DNA of 64,000 nucleotides, taken from positions 496,001 through 560,000 of the forward strand of contig NZ_JASCXI010000004.1 of the NCBI RefSeq assembly GCF_030271515.1, read 5' to 3'. Made by a program: the position numbers and the translations under genes. Positions 45,441 to 53,522 of this stretch are shown in pieces (position 1 is the stretch's first letter; each line of letters opens with the position of its first letter). This DNA is from Erythrobacter oryzae. GTDB lineage: Bacteria; Pseudomonadota; Alphaproteobacteria; Sphingomonadales; Sphingomonadaceae. The notes below the pieces were generated by a model. The model was not told where the DNA came from. It saw nothing but the letters and a program-made list of their open reading frames with translations, and made no database searches.

Positions 45441-45743
45441 TCACTCGATCACCTTCGGCACGCCGAAGAACCCGTGCTCGGCCGCCGGGGCATTGGCGAG
45501 CACGTCCTCGCGCTTGCCCCCGCCGGTGAGCGGGTCGGCGTCGACCACATCGTCGCGCAGACGCAGGGTGTTGGGGATCACCGCCGCCATCGGCTCGATC
45601 CCCGTGACATCGACCTCGCCCAGCTGCTCGACCCATTGGAGGATGCCGTTCAGTTCCGGCACCATCTGTTCGAGCGCGGCATCATCCATCCGAATGCGCG
45701 CGAGGCTGGCGATCTTGGCGACGGTTGCCTTGTCGACCGACAT
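45441..45743 (-). CDS. gatC: aspartyl/glutamyl-tRNA amidotransferase subunit C
   Basis: GatC is the small subunit that stabilises GatA-GatB. The 100-residue product matches the family: N-terminal helices ([14 protein letters not shown]), and the C-terminal strand [11 protein letters not shown] that wraps GatA. It starts 14 bp after the FKBP gene end, so it may be co-transcribed with it, and is separated from gatA by the repeat cluster. Confidence 0.96.
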   Translation of the reverse strand: MSVDKATVAKIASLARIRMDDAALEQMVPELNGILQWVEQLGEVDVTGIEPMAAVIPNTLRLRDDVVDADPLTGGGKREDVLANAPAAEHGFFGVPKVIE

Positions 45744-45757
45744 GCTTGCGTCCGCCC

Positions 45758-46384
45758 TTACTGGCCCGGAGCGCCCTGAGGTGCACCCTGGGGAGCGCCC
45801 TGCGGCGCTGCGCCGCCCGGAGCCGCACCGCCCGGTGCCCCGCCTTGGGCGCCCATGTCGGCCTGCATCTTCTCGCGCAGCACCTGCAGATTGCGCTCCA
45901 CCGCCGCGCGGCTCATGATCCCGGTCACCTCGATCTCGAACTCGAGATCGGCATTGGGCGGGATCGGCGACTGCGGCGGCGGGCTCGCGCCATAGGCCAT
46001 GTCGGCGGGGATGAAGATCGTGTACTTGCCGCCCTTCTGGACGTCCTTGAGGCCCTCGTAGAAGCCCGGGATCATCTGGCCCTTCTCGTAGAGGAAGGGG
46101 TTACCCTCGGGGAACAGGTCCTGCATCGGGAAGGGGCTGGTCTGGGCGTCCTCGAACACGGTGCCGTCGGCGGCGAGCTTGCCCTTATATTTGACGAAGA
46201 TCACCTCGCCTTCCTTGGGCGTCGGGCCGGTCCCGGCCTGCACCACATCGACATCGAGCCCGCGCGGCACGGCCGCCCAGGCAAGGCCCGCACCCACCAG
46301 AATGGCGAGGACCACCCCGATCCACAGCTTGGTAAGCGAGCCCTTGGCGACAGGCTGGATGGGAACGCGGGTAATCTCGGTCAT
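45758..46384 (-). CDS. FKBP-type peptidyl-prolyl isomerase, membrane-anchored
   Basis: A 208-residue protein with an N-terminal membrane anchor (about 17-38), an FKBP domain (about 55-165; [22 protein letters not shown] is typical) that faces the periplasm, and a low-complexity C-terminal tail of Gly-Ala-Pro-Gln repeats (about 180-208). It catalyses cis-trans isomerisation of prolyl bonds. The start at 46384 has AGGAC upstream; an extension to 46504 is possible but lacks a ribosome site and covers the rpsU terminator. Confidence 0.9.
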   Translation of the reverse strand: MTEITRVPIQPVAKGSLTKLWIGVVLAILVGAGLAWAAVPRGLDVDVVQAGTGPTPKEGEVIFVKYKGKLAADGTVFEDAQTSPFPMQDLFPEGNPFLYEKGQMIPGFYEGLKDVQKGGKYTIFIPADMAYGASPPPQSPIPPNADLEFEIEVTGIMSRAAVERNLQVLREKMQADMGAQGGAPGGAAPGGAAPQGAPQGAPQGAPGQ

Positions 46385-46421
46385 GATTTTGTCCTGTTCA
46401 TCACGGAGGCGTGACAGCAAA

Positions 46422-46446
46422 AGGGCGCGGAATGAAACCGCGCCCT
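46422..46446 (-). terminator. terminator after rpsU
   Basis: On the minus strand AGGGCGCGG pairs with CCGCGCCCT (46438-46446 and 46422-46430), a 9-bp perfect stem with 7-nt loop, followed by TTTTGC. It lies 63 bp after the rpsU stop and separates rpsU from the FKBP gene. Confidence 0.8.
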
Positions 46447-46509
46447 GATGGCTGATCGGAAAGGGTGTTTCAAGCGGTTCCGGTGCCGGACGCGCGCTTG
46501 GCAACGGGA

Positions 46510-46716
46510 TTATTTGCTCCCGTCGCGCTCCATCCGCTTGCGCTCCATCTTGCGGGCGCGGCGCACGGCGGCGGCCTTTTCGCGGGCGCGCTTCTCGGAG
46601 GGCTTCTCGTAGTGGCGACGCAGCTTCATTTCGCGATAAACGCCTTCGCGCTGCAGCTTCTTCTTGAGCGCGCGCAGGGCCTGATCGACATTGTTATCGC
46701 GAACCATGATTTGCAT
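46510..46716 (-). CDS. rpsU: 30S ribosomal protein S21
   Basis: S21 is a small basic protein of the 30S subunit needed for initiation on some mRNAs. The 68-residue product begins [20 protein letters not shown] and continues with the Arg/Lys-rich body typical of alphaproteobacterial S21. It has its own terminator; no promoter was defined. Confidence 0.97.
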   Translation of the reverse strand: MQIMVRDNNVDQALRALKKKLQREGVYREMKLRRHYEKPSEKRAREKAAAVRRARKMERKRMERDGSK

Positions 46717-46935
46717 AAACGACGACTACCTCATGTTCATACGCCAGAGCCCCGCATGTGATTCTGCGCGGGGGTGCGCGGTGAATTTCCAATGAAACGC
46801 GGGCGATTCCCGAGGGGAGCCGCCCTTCAAACGGGGCCCCGATAGTCCAACCCGGGCAAAATGGCAACCCGTCTGAGCGCTTGCGCGCAAGAAGCCCGCC
46901 TAGCCACAGCGCGAGAGCCTCGCTATGGCCGCGCG

Positions 46936-47352
46936 ATGGACGCTGTGATCTCTCCCTTCAAGGCAAGCCTTTATGTCGCCGCGGGCGGCGCTGTCGGCTC
47001 GGTGCTGCGCTATCATGCGGGGCGCTGGGTGGCGGCGCTGGCGGGCGAGGGGAACGCCTTCCCGTGGGGGACGCTCGCGGTCAATATCGCCGGGAGCCTG
47101 CTGATGGGCGCGCTGGTCGGCTGGTATGCGCGCGGCGCTCCGAGCGAGGCGGCGGCCGAGACCGCGCGGCTCTTGCTGGGCGTCGGCCTTTTGGGCGGCT
47201 TCACCACCTTCAGCGCCTTTTCCGCCGAGCTCGTCACCATGCTCCACCGCGGGCAGGCGGGGCTCGCCTTCGGATATGCCGCGGCCTCTCTCATCGCCGG
47301 GATGGCGGCGGTGATCATCGGCCTTGTCGCCATGCAGGGAGGCCCGCGATGA
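46936..47352 (+). CDS. crcB: fluoride ion channel (Fluc/CrcB)
   Basis: CrcB/Fluc exports toxic fluoride ions. The 138-residue product has four membrane helices and the family motifs GGAVGSVLRY, GTLAVNIAGS (the Asn near helix 2) and GFTTFSAFS (helix 3 break). It works as a dimer. The ATG at 46936 follows a gap of 219 bp in which I see no gene. The stop overlaps the pseudouridine synthase start by 4 bp and begins a tightly coupled six-gene operon. Confidence 0.95.
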   Translation: MDAVISPFKASLYVAAGGAVGSVLRYHAGRWVAALAGEGNAFPWGTLAVNIAGSLLMGALVGWYARGAPSEAAAETARLLLGVGLLGGFTTFSAFSAELVTMLHRGQAGLAFGYAAASLIAGMAAVIIGLVAMQGGPR

Positions 47353-48554
47353 GCGTAGAGGCCCCTTCCGACAACGTCCGCCAGTTCACCGTCGGCGCGG
47401 ATGACGACGGCATCCGGCTCGACCGCTGGTTCAAGCGCAACCTGCCGCAGGTGGGCTTCGCCACCGTCTCGCGCTGGGCGAGGACCGGGCAGATCCGGGT
47501 CGACGGCAAACGCGCCAAGCCCGAGGATCGTCTTGCGGAAGGACAGGTGCTGCGCGTGCCGCCGGGCGGCGACGAGGCCCCGCGCGAGCCCGCCAAGCCC
47601 CGCGCCCGCCCGCTCAGCCCCGAACAGATCGCCGAAGCGAAAGACATGGTGATCCGCGAGACCCCCACCGCTATCGTCCTCAACAAGCCGCCGGGCCTCG
47701 CCACGCAGGGCGGGAGCAAGACGACGAAGCACGTCGATGGCCTGCTCGACGCCTTCGTCGAGGGCAACGCACCCCGCCCCCGTCTCGTCCACCGGCTCGA
47801 CAAGGACACTTCGGGCGTTCTGCTGATCGCCCGCACCCCGGGGAGCGCGGCGAGTTTCTCCAAAAGGTTTGCGAGCCGCAGCGCGAGGAAAGTCTATTGG
47901 GCGCTGGTGGTGGGCAAGCCCGACCTCGCCGAGGGCGTGATCGACGCTCCGCTCGCCAAGCAGCCGGGCACGGGCGGCGAGAAGATGCACATCGACGAGG
48001 AGAACGGCGCTTCGGCCAAGACCCGCTACCGCGTGGTCGACAGCGCGGGCCAGCGCGCCGCGTGGGTCGAGCTCGAGCCGCTGACCGGCCGCACCCATCA
48101 GCTGCGCGTCCACATGGCGGCGATCGGCCATCCGATCGTGGGCGACGGCAAATATGGCGGGCCCGACGCCTTCCTCACCGGCGCGGTGAGCCGCAAGATG
48201 CACCTGCACGCGCGCCGGTTGATCATCTCCGAGCCCAAGGCCGGTGAAGGCACCGGCGGCAAGCTGGATGTGACCGCCGAACTCCCCCCGCACTTCGCCG
48301 CGAGCATGGAGGTGCTGGGCTTCGACCCCGGCATGTCCGACGCCTCGCCGCTGCGGGAGGAGGTGCCCGAGAAGACGGCGGAAGAGAAGAAGCAGGCCGC
48401 CCGCCGCCACTTCAAGCAGGCCCGCAAGGAAGAGCGCGCGCCGCGTCGTGCGCGCGGTGCCGCCAACAAGGCGTCCAAGCCCCATTCGAAGCCGAAAGGC
48501 AAGACCGCCGCCAAGCCCAAGCCCAAGGGAGCCGGCCGCAAGCCGACCCGCTGA
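47349..48554 (+). CDS. RluC/RluD-type 23S rRNA pseudouridine synthase with basic C-terminal tail
   Basis: A 401-residue enzyme that converts uridines in 23S rRNA to pseudouridine. It has an N-terminal S4 domain (about 18-80) and the catalytic domain with HRLDKDTSG (catalytic Asp at about 151) and GRTHQLRVH. About 55 residues at the C-terminus (from about 345) are a Lys/Arg/Ala/Pro tail not found in the E. coli enzyme; it probably binds RNA. ATG at 47349 overlaps the crcB stop. It is rluC-like but assignment between RluC and RluD is uncertain. Confidence 0.92.
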   Translation: MSVEAPSDNVRQFTVGADDDGIRLDRWFKRNLPQVGFATVSRWARTGQIRVDGKRAKPEDRLAEGQVLRVPPGGDEAPREPAKPRARPLSPEQIAEAKDMVIRETPTAIVLNKPPGLATQGGSKTTKHVDGLLDAFVEGNAPRPRLVHRLDKDTSGVLLIARTPGSAASFSKRFASRSARKVYWALVVGKPDLAEGVIDAPLAKQPGTGGEKMHIDEENGASAKTRYRVVDSAGQRAAWVELEPLTGRTHQLRVHMAAIGHPIVGDGKYGGPDAFLTGAVSRKMHLHARRLIISEPKAGEGTGGKLDVTAELPPHFAASMEVLGFDPGMSDASPLREEVPEKTAEEKKQAARRHFKQARKEERAPRRARGAANKASKPHSKPKGKTAAKPKPKGAGRKPTR

Positions 48555-49153
48555 TGCACCCCAACCCGCTCTTCCGCACCGACGACCGCGGCCTGATGGA
48601 GTCGCTGATCGAGGAGATCGGCTTCGGCATGGTCTTCGCCCAGACGCCCGACGGTCCACGCGTGGCGCACACCCCGCTGCTTTCGACCGGCGACGGGGCG
48701 GTGCAGTTCCACTTGGCGCGCGGCAATGCCCTGACCCGGCATCTGGACGGCGCGACCGCGCTGGTCGTGGTCAACGGCCCCGACGCCTATGTCAGCCCCC
48801 GCTGGTATGCGAACCGCGACACCGTGCCGACCTGGGACTACGTCGCGCTCGAGCTCGAGGGCCGCGTGCGCCGCATGGCCGACGAGGGGCTCGAGGCCTT
48901 CCTTCATGCCGCGATCCTCAAGCACGAGGGGCGGCTTGGCGGGGAGCCGTGGCTGGCCGAGGAGTCCTCCGAGACAACATGGTCCGGCCTGTTCCGCGGC
49001 ATCGCGGGCTTCGAGCTCGAGGTGCAGGCCTGGCGGCCCACGCTCAAGCTCTCCCAGAAGAAGACGCCCGAGGAACGCGCAGGCATCGCCGAGGGGCTTG
49101 AGGCAGCAGGCCACGCCGCCCTCGCCCACCTGATCCGGAGCCTGCCCGCATGA
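48554..49153 (+). CDS. FMN-binding negative regulator family protein (PaiB-like)
   Basis: A 199-residue protein of the PaiB/FMN-binding split-barrel family (pfam Pai-type). The motifs MHPNPLFR at the start and YVSPRWYA with following WDYVALELEG are typical. Despite the family name, its real role is unclear. Starts on the base after the previous stop's first base (TGATG overlap) and ends in ATGA overlap with the HAD gene. Confidence 0.85.
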   Translation: MHPNPLFRTDDRGLMESLIEEIGFGMVFAQTPDGPRVAHTPLLSTGDGAVQFHLARGNALTRHLDGATALVVVNGPDAYVSPRWYANRDTVPTWDYVALELEGRVRRMADEGLEAFLHAAILKHEGRLGGEPWLAEESSETTWSGLFRGIAGFELEVQAWRPTLKLSQKKTPEERAGIAEGLEAAGHAALAHLIRSLPA

Positions 49154-49812
49154 CCCGGCTCGCGGTATTCGACTGCGACGGCACCCTCGTCGACGGGCAG
49201 GCCGACGTGTGCTGGGCGATGGAGCGCGCCTTCACCCGTGCTGGCCTGACGCCCCCCGACAACCACGCCGTCCGCCGCATCGTCGGCCTCAGCCTGCCCG
49301 CCGCCGTCCGGTCGCTCGCGCCCGCGCTGAGCGACGAGCAGAACCGCGCGGTCACCGAGTTCTACCGCTCCAGCTACCGCGCCCGCCGCGAAGAGGGCCT
49401 GCTCGACGAGCCTCTGTATGATGGCATCGCCGAGCTGCTCCACACCCTCCACGCGGGCGGCTGGCAGCTCGCCGTCGCCACCGGCAAGTCCGACCGCGGG
49501 CTCGCCGCCTGCCTTGCCTCCCACGGCATCGCCCATCTCTTCACCTCGCTCCAGACCGCCGACCGCCACCCCTCCAAGCCCCACCCGGCGATGCTCGAGG
49601 CCGCGCTGTTCGAGGCCGGGGCGCTTCCCGAGCAGGCGGTGATGATCGGCGACACCAGCTTCGACATGCTGATGGCCCGCTCGATCGGGGTCGCCGCGAT
49701 CGGGGTCGGCTGGGGCTACCACGGCACCCCCGAACTCATCGCCAGCGGGGCCGCGCAGGTGGTGGAGACCGCCCGAGACCTCGCCGTCGCACTCGAGGAG
49801 ACCCTGCCATGA
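49150..49812 (+). CDS. HAD-family phosphatase (phosphoglycolate phosphatase-like)
   Basis: A 220-residue HAD hydrolase. The nucleophile motif is FDCDGTLVDG (Asp 8/10), motif II is in VATGKSD, the Lys in HPSKPHP and the acidic motif in MIGDTSFDM. The cap is of the alpha-helical type as in Gph. It would dephosphorylate a small metabolite such as phosphoglycolate; exact substrate is unknown. It is joined to both neighbours by 4-bp overlaps. Confidence 0.9.
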   Translation: MTRLAVFDCDGTLVDGQADVCWAMERAFTRAGLTPPDNHAVRRIVGLSLPAAVRSLAPALSDEQNRAVTEFYRSSYRARREEGLLDEPLYDGIAELLHTLHAGGWQLAVATGKSDRGLAACLASHGIAHLFTSLQTADRHPSKPHPAMLEAALFEAGALPEQAVMIGDTSFDMLMARSIGVAAIGVGWGYHGTPELIASGAAQVVETARDLAVALEETLP

Positions 49813-50048
49813 CCCCCACCCCCCGCGAGGCCGCCGAGGCGCAGGCCCGCACCCGCTTCATCGTCATCACCGCCATGCGCTTTGCCGGCGTCGGGCTGGT
49901 GATGCTCGGCTTCGCCATCATCGGCGGCGTCATCGACCTGCCCCGCACGGTCGGCGCGGTGCTGGTGCTGGTGGGCGTGGCCGACGTCTTCGTCATGCCG
50001 CTGGTGCTGGTGCGGCGCTGGAAGGCTGGAGACAAGCGCCGCCCATGA
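49809..50048 (+). CDS. small two-span membrane protein
   Basis: A 79-residue protein with two hydrophobic segments (about 18-42 and 48-68) and a positively charged C-terminus. No family recognised with certainty. It overlaps both neighbours by 4 bp, so it is surely translated within this operon. It lies directly before an ATP12 assembly-factor gene. Confidence 0.75.
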   Translation: MTPTPREAAEAQARTRFIVITAMRFAGVGLVMLGFAIIGGVIDLPRTVGAVLVLVGVADVFVMPLVLVRRWKAGDKRRP

Positions 50049-50752
50049 TCAGCCGCTTCTACACCACCGTCTCCCTCGCCGAGCAGCCGGAGGGCTGGCA
50101 GGTCATGCTCGATGCCCGCGGCGTCAAGACCGTCGGCGGCGCGCCGCAGCTACTCCCCACCCGCCCGCTTGCCGAAGCCCTCGCCGCCGAGTGGCGCGGC
50201 CAGGGCGAGCAGATCGACCCCGCCAGCCTCCCCTTGCGGGACATGGCCGACTACGCGATCGACATCCTCAGCCCCCATCCCGAAGGCGCAGCCGAGGGCC
50301 TCCTCAGCTATGCCGAAACCGACACGCTGTGCTACCGCGCCGACCCCGACGAGCCGCTCCACACGCGCCAGCAGGCGGTGTGGGAGCCGCTGCTTGGCCA
50401 TTTCGAGGCCGCCCACGGCGTCACCTTCACGCGGGTGAGCGGCGTGCTCCACCGCCCGCAGCCGCCCGCGACCCTCGCCGCCTTGCACGCCCGGCTCCTC
50501 ACCCTCAGCCCCTTCCAGCTGGCAGGGCTCGAGGCGATGACCAAGCTCGCCGCCTCGCTCACCATCGGCCTTTCGGCGCTCGAGGCGACCCACGAGGACG
50601 AACCGCTCGCCCTGTGGCAAGCGGCGTGTCTCGAGGAGGAGTGGCAGGCCGAGCTGTGGGGCCGCGACTGGGAGGCCGAGGAGCGCCGCCAGCGCCGCGA
50701 GGCCGACTTCCTGCGCGCCGCCGCCTTCGCCCGGCTGGCCGGGACGCCGTAG
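50045..50752 (+). CDS. ATP12 family F1-ATPase assembly chaperone
   Basis: A 235-residue protein matching ATP12, the chaperone for F1-ATPase alpha subunit assembly in mitochondria and alphaproteobacteria. Features are the N-terminal RFYTTVSL, LPTRPLAEALAAEW and the central MTKLAASLTIGLSAL helix followed by a conserved acidic C-terminus (EEEWQAELWG). It is the last gene of the crcB operon. A copy of the dispersed RNA-like element begins 3 bases after its stop. Confidence 0.92.
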   Translation: MISRFYTTVSLAEQPEGWQVMLDARGVKTVGGAPQLLPTRPLAEALAAEWRGQGEQIDPASLPLRDMADYAIDILSPHPEGAAEGLLSYAETDTLCYRADPDEPLHTRQQAVWEPLLGHFEAAHGVTFTRVSGVLHRPQPPATLAALHARLLTLSPFQLAGLEAMTKLAASLTIGLSALEATHEDEPLALWQAACLEEEWQAELWGRDWEAEERRQRREADFLRAAAFARLAGTP

Positions 50753-50754
50753 CC

Positions 50755-50893
50755 GTCTCCGTGTTGGAGACACATGAGACACTGTCCTGGGCCGAAAAAC
50801 CTGCCCTTGCTCCGCCCTGCGAGTTGCGAAGACAAAAGCGGCGAGACGCGAGTCATTCGCGCATCTTGTCATGCGCAAATCATGTAGGAAAGC
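50755..50893 (+). ncRNA. candidate structured RNA / dispersed repeat, copy B
   Basis: About 139 nt, 2 nt after the ATP12 stop, homologous to 19747-19893. The identical 24-nt core is at 50764-50787, followed by TGGGCCGAAAAA and CCCTTGC. GTCTCC (50755-50760) pairs with GGAGAC (50766-50771) over a 5-nt loop. The 3' box TGTAGGAAAGC is at 50883-50893, and GTAGGAAAGC pairs perfectly over 10 bp with GCTTTCCTAC at 50921-50930. The middle is divergent between copies. Confidence 0.55.
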
Positions 50894-50928
50894 AGGTAGT
50901 TGCGTGAGGGCGCGGGTGGGGCTTTCCT

Positions 50929-51090
50929 ACCCCTCCGTCAGCCGCCTGCGGCGTCTGCCACCTCCCCATTCGCGCTGCGAACGGGGAGGAACTCGTTGGC
51001 CTCAAGTAGCGAAGCGGTAGGCCGACAAAAACGTCCCTCCCCGTTCGGAACGAATGGGGAGGTGGCACCGCGAAGCGGTGACGGAGGGGT
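50929..51090. repeat. large palindromic repeat (family 1) before the lipoprotein gene end
   Basis: Nested inverted repeats: ACCCCTCCGTCA (50929-50940) with TGACGGAGGGGT (51079-51090); CCACCTCCCCATTCG (50959-50973) with CGAATGGGGAGGTGG (51051-51065); and CGAACGGGGAGG (50978-50989) with CCTCCCCGTTCG (51036-51047). A 32-nt segment (51034-51065) is repeated exactly at 63566-63597. A dispersed intergenic element; it sits between convergent operons, where it could also end transcripts. Confidence 0.8.
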
Positions 51091-51096
51091 CGGGCG

Positions 51097-51696
51097 TCAG
51101 CCCGCCGACACCCACTCCGCGACGTCCGCCGCGACCTTGTTCGCCGCCGCATTGAGCCCCGCGCCGACCGAGCGCGCGTCGGCGGTCACGCCGCCCTCGC
51201 GCGCTTCGAAGCGGCGGGTGACGACCGCGCCGTCCTTGGCGATGCGCACCGCGTCGAAGCGCACCACCGCCTCGGAGGTCGTCGCGTCGAAGCCCATCTC
51301 GGTCAGCGTGCCCTGCACCGTCACCGTGGCGAGCGTCGCGACATCGTCGCCGTCGACCACCATCGCCTGCCCCTTCGCGCGGATCGTCTCGCCCACCAGC
51401 CGGCGGAACAGGCGCGCGGGCTTTTCGACCCAGAAGGCCTCTTGCAGATAGGCGAGCTCGGTGTCGCTCACCGCCACGGGCACGCGCAGCACGTCGAGCT
51501 TGGCGGGGGTGTCGAAGGGCATGACCGCGATCACCGGGCGGGTCGCATCGGCCGCCACGCCCGGCCCGGCGGGCGCGCGCGCGGCGGGGCTCAGGGTCAG
51601 CAGGCTCTCGGGCGGTTCGCCGCCGAGGCTGATGCAGCCCGGCAGCGCCAGCGCGAGCGGGAGAGCGAAGAGGACGGGCCGGAGACGGAGGTTCAT
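51097..51696 (-). CDS. PqiC-like ABC-transport auxiliary lipoprotein
   Basis: A 199-residue lipoprotein. The signal ends with ALPGC (about 17-21), and the mature part matches the PqiC/DUF330 ABC-type transport auxiliary component, the outer-membrane partner of MCE systems. It is the last gene of the mla-like operon, 15 bp after the MlaD gene. It replaces MlaC/MlaB seen in E. coli, so this is the usual MCE-lipoprotein variety of alphaproteobacteria. Confidence 0.85.
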   Translation of the reverse strand: MNLRLRPVLFALPLALALPGCISLGGEPPESLLTLSPAARAPAGPGVAADATRPVIAVMPFDTPAKLDVLRVPVAVSDTELAYLQEAFWVEKPARLFRRLVGETIRAKGQAMVVDGDDVATLATVTVQGTLTEMGFDATTSEAVVRFDAVRIAKDGAVVTRRFEAREGGVTADARSVGAGLNAAANKVAADVAEWVSAG

Positions 51697-51711
51697 GGCG
51701 GTCAGTCCTTT

Positions 51712-52662
51712 TTATTCGGGCTTGTAGTCAGGCAGCGACTTGCCGCCCACCAGCGCGCCCGCGCCTTCGCTTTCGAGCTTCTCGGTGATCGAACGCAGCG
51801 CGCGGCTGGTGGCGCGCAGGTCCTGCAAGGTCGCCTCGGCATTGGGCAGCGTGCTGGTGCGCAGCTGGCGCACGGCGGGCCGCGTGTCATCGAGCGTCGC
51901 CGTGAGGCTGGCGAGCGTCGCATTGGCGCTCTTGAGCGTCGCGCGCAGCTCGGCCGCCAGCGGCTCGCCCTCCTTGCCGACGAGGCCGTTGGTGTTGTCG
52001 GCCAGCCGCTCGACTGCGTTCAGCGTCTCGTTGAATTCCTTCATCGTGACCTGGAAATCGCGCAGGTTCTGCGTCAGCTCGGGCGTCGCCTCGGCAAGCC
52101 CCGCCGTCAGACGGTTCGAGTTCTTGAGGATGCCCGCCAGCTCCTTCTGGTTTTCGGGCCCGAGGATCAGATTGAGCTGCTCGGTCAGCGTCGCGAGGCG
52201 TTCCAGCAGCAGCGGCGCATTCGCCACGATCTCGCCGAAGCCGCCGCGCCCCGGGGGGATCACCGGGCGGCCTTCGGGGCAGGCGGTGGTCTCGCAGGTG
52301 ATCGGCGGATTGTCCTTGCGCGCGCCGTCCAGGAGGATCGTCGAGACCCCGGTGAAGCTCGCCTGGATGGTCGCCTGGGTGCCGACGAGGATCGGCACGT
52401 CGTCCTTCACCTTCACCCGCACGCGCACGAATTCGGGATTGTCCTTGGCGAGCGCGATCTCGGTCACCTGCCCCACGGGCACGCCGGCAAAGGTCACCTG
52501 GCTGCCATTGGCAAGGCCCGAGACCGACTGGTTGTAGAAGATGTCGTATTCGTCCTTCGCCCCTTCATTGAGGCGCGCGATCCAGACGATGAAGGCCGCC
52601 AGCGCCGCCAGCAGCACCAGCGTCACCGCACCGACCCACAGATGATTGGCTCTGGTCTCCAT
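51712..52662 (-). CDS. MlaD/MCE-domain protein of lipid transport ABC system
   Basis: A 316-residue protein with one N-terminal membrane helix (about 8-29) and an MCE domain (about 38-115), followed by a long helical region (about 150-300) with heptad-like pattern. MlaD-type MCE proteins form hexamers in the periplasm that carry phospholipids between membranes. The stop is 15 bp from the lipoprotein start, and it follows the ATPase gene by 50 bp. Confidence 0.92.
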   Translation of the reverse strand: METRANHLWVGAVTLVLLAALAAFIVWIARLNEGAKDEYDIFYNQSVSGLANGSQVTFAGVPVGQVTEIALAKDNPEFVRVRVKVKDDVPILVGTQATIQASFTGVSTILLDGARKDNPPITCETTACPEGRPVIPPGRGGFGEIVANAPLLLERLATLTEQLNLILGPENQKELAGILKNSNRLTAGLAEATPELTQNLRDFQVTMKEFNETLNAVERLADNTNGLVGKEGEPLAAELRATLKSANATLASLTATLDDTRPAVRQLRTSTLPNAEATLQDLRATSRALRSITEKLESEGAGALVGGKSLPDYKPE

Positions 52663-52712
52663 GCGTCTTCCCTATGCGGCCCGGCGGGCGGGCTTGTCCA
52701 ATGCTATCGCCC

Positions 52713-53522
52713 TCATGCCTGCTCTCCTTCGAGATGCGTCGCATGGGCGCTGCGGCCGCGCGGGCCGTTGAAATATTCCTCGATCCACGGGTGGCCGGTG
52801 GCGACCAGTTCGGGGATGGTCCCGACCGCGATGACTTTCTTGTCGGCGAGCACCGCCACGCGGTCGCAGATCTCGTAAAGCGTATCGAGATCATGGGTTA
52901 TGAGAAACACGGTGAGACCCATGGTTTCCTTGAGCTCGCGCGTCAGCCGGTCGAACTTGGCCGCGCCGATCGGGTCGAGGCCCGCAGTGGGCTCGTCGAG
53001 GAACAGCAGCTCGGGGTCGAGCGCCAGCGCCCGCGCCAGCCCCGCGCGCTTCTTCATGCCGCCCGACAGCTCGGAAGGGTATTTCTGCACCGCGCTTTCG
53101 GGAAGGCCCGTCAGCATCACCTTGTAGCGCGCGATCTCGTGGCGGAATTCGGGATCGAGATCGGGGTAATATTTCTTGAGCGGCACCTCGACATTCTCGC
53201 CCACCGTCAGGGTCGAGAACAGCGCGCCGCCCTGGAACAGAATGCCCCAGCGCCGCCGCACGCCGATCCCCTGTTCGAGATCGCTTTCGGTGATGCAGCG
53301 CCCGAGCACGTCGATCCGTCCGGCGCTGGGCCGCTGGAGCCCGATGATCGAGCGCATCAGCACGCTCTTGCCCGTCCCCGACCCGCCGACCACGCCGAGA
53401 ATCTCGCCGCGCCTGACGGTGAGGTCGAGCCCGTCGTGGACGTTGAAATCGCCGAAGGAGTTGACGAGGCCCTCGATCCTGATGACCGGCTCGTCGTCCT
53501 CGGGGTGTTTCGCGATGCGCAT
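52713..53522 (-). CDS. MlaF-like ABC transporter ATP-binding protein
   Basis: A 269-residue ATPase with complete motifs: Walker A GGSGTGKS (about 44-51), Q-loop, LSGGM signature (about 150) and Walker B LLFLDEP (about 172). It powers phospholipid transfer in the Mla-type system with MlaE and MlaD. The start at 53522 overlaps the permease stop (TGATG). A longer frame reaching 54446 is only a shadow of the permease gene. Confidence 0.94.
   Translation of the reverse strand: MRIAKHPEDDEPVIRIEGLVNSFGDFNVHDGLDLTVRRGEILGVVGGSGTGKSVLMRSIIGLQRPSAGRIDVLGRCITESDLEQGIGVRRRWGILFQGGALFSTLTVGENVEVPLKKYYPDLDPEFRHEIARYKVMLTGLPESAVQKYPSELSGGMKKRAGLARALALDPELLFLDEPTAGLDPIGAAKFDRLTRELKETMGLTVFLITHDLDTLYEICDRVAVLADKKVIAVGTIPELVATGHPWIEEYFNGPRGRSAHATHLEGEQA

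Noticed and set aside
46717..46935. 219-bp gap upstream of crcB checked for a fluoride riboswitch
   Set aside because: I could not find a convincing match to the fluoride riboswitch core by eye; a covariance search would be needed.
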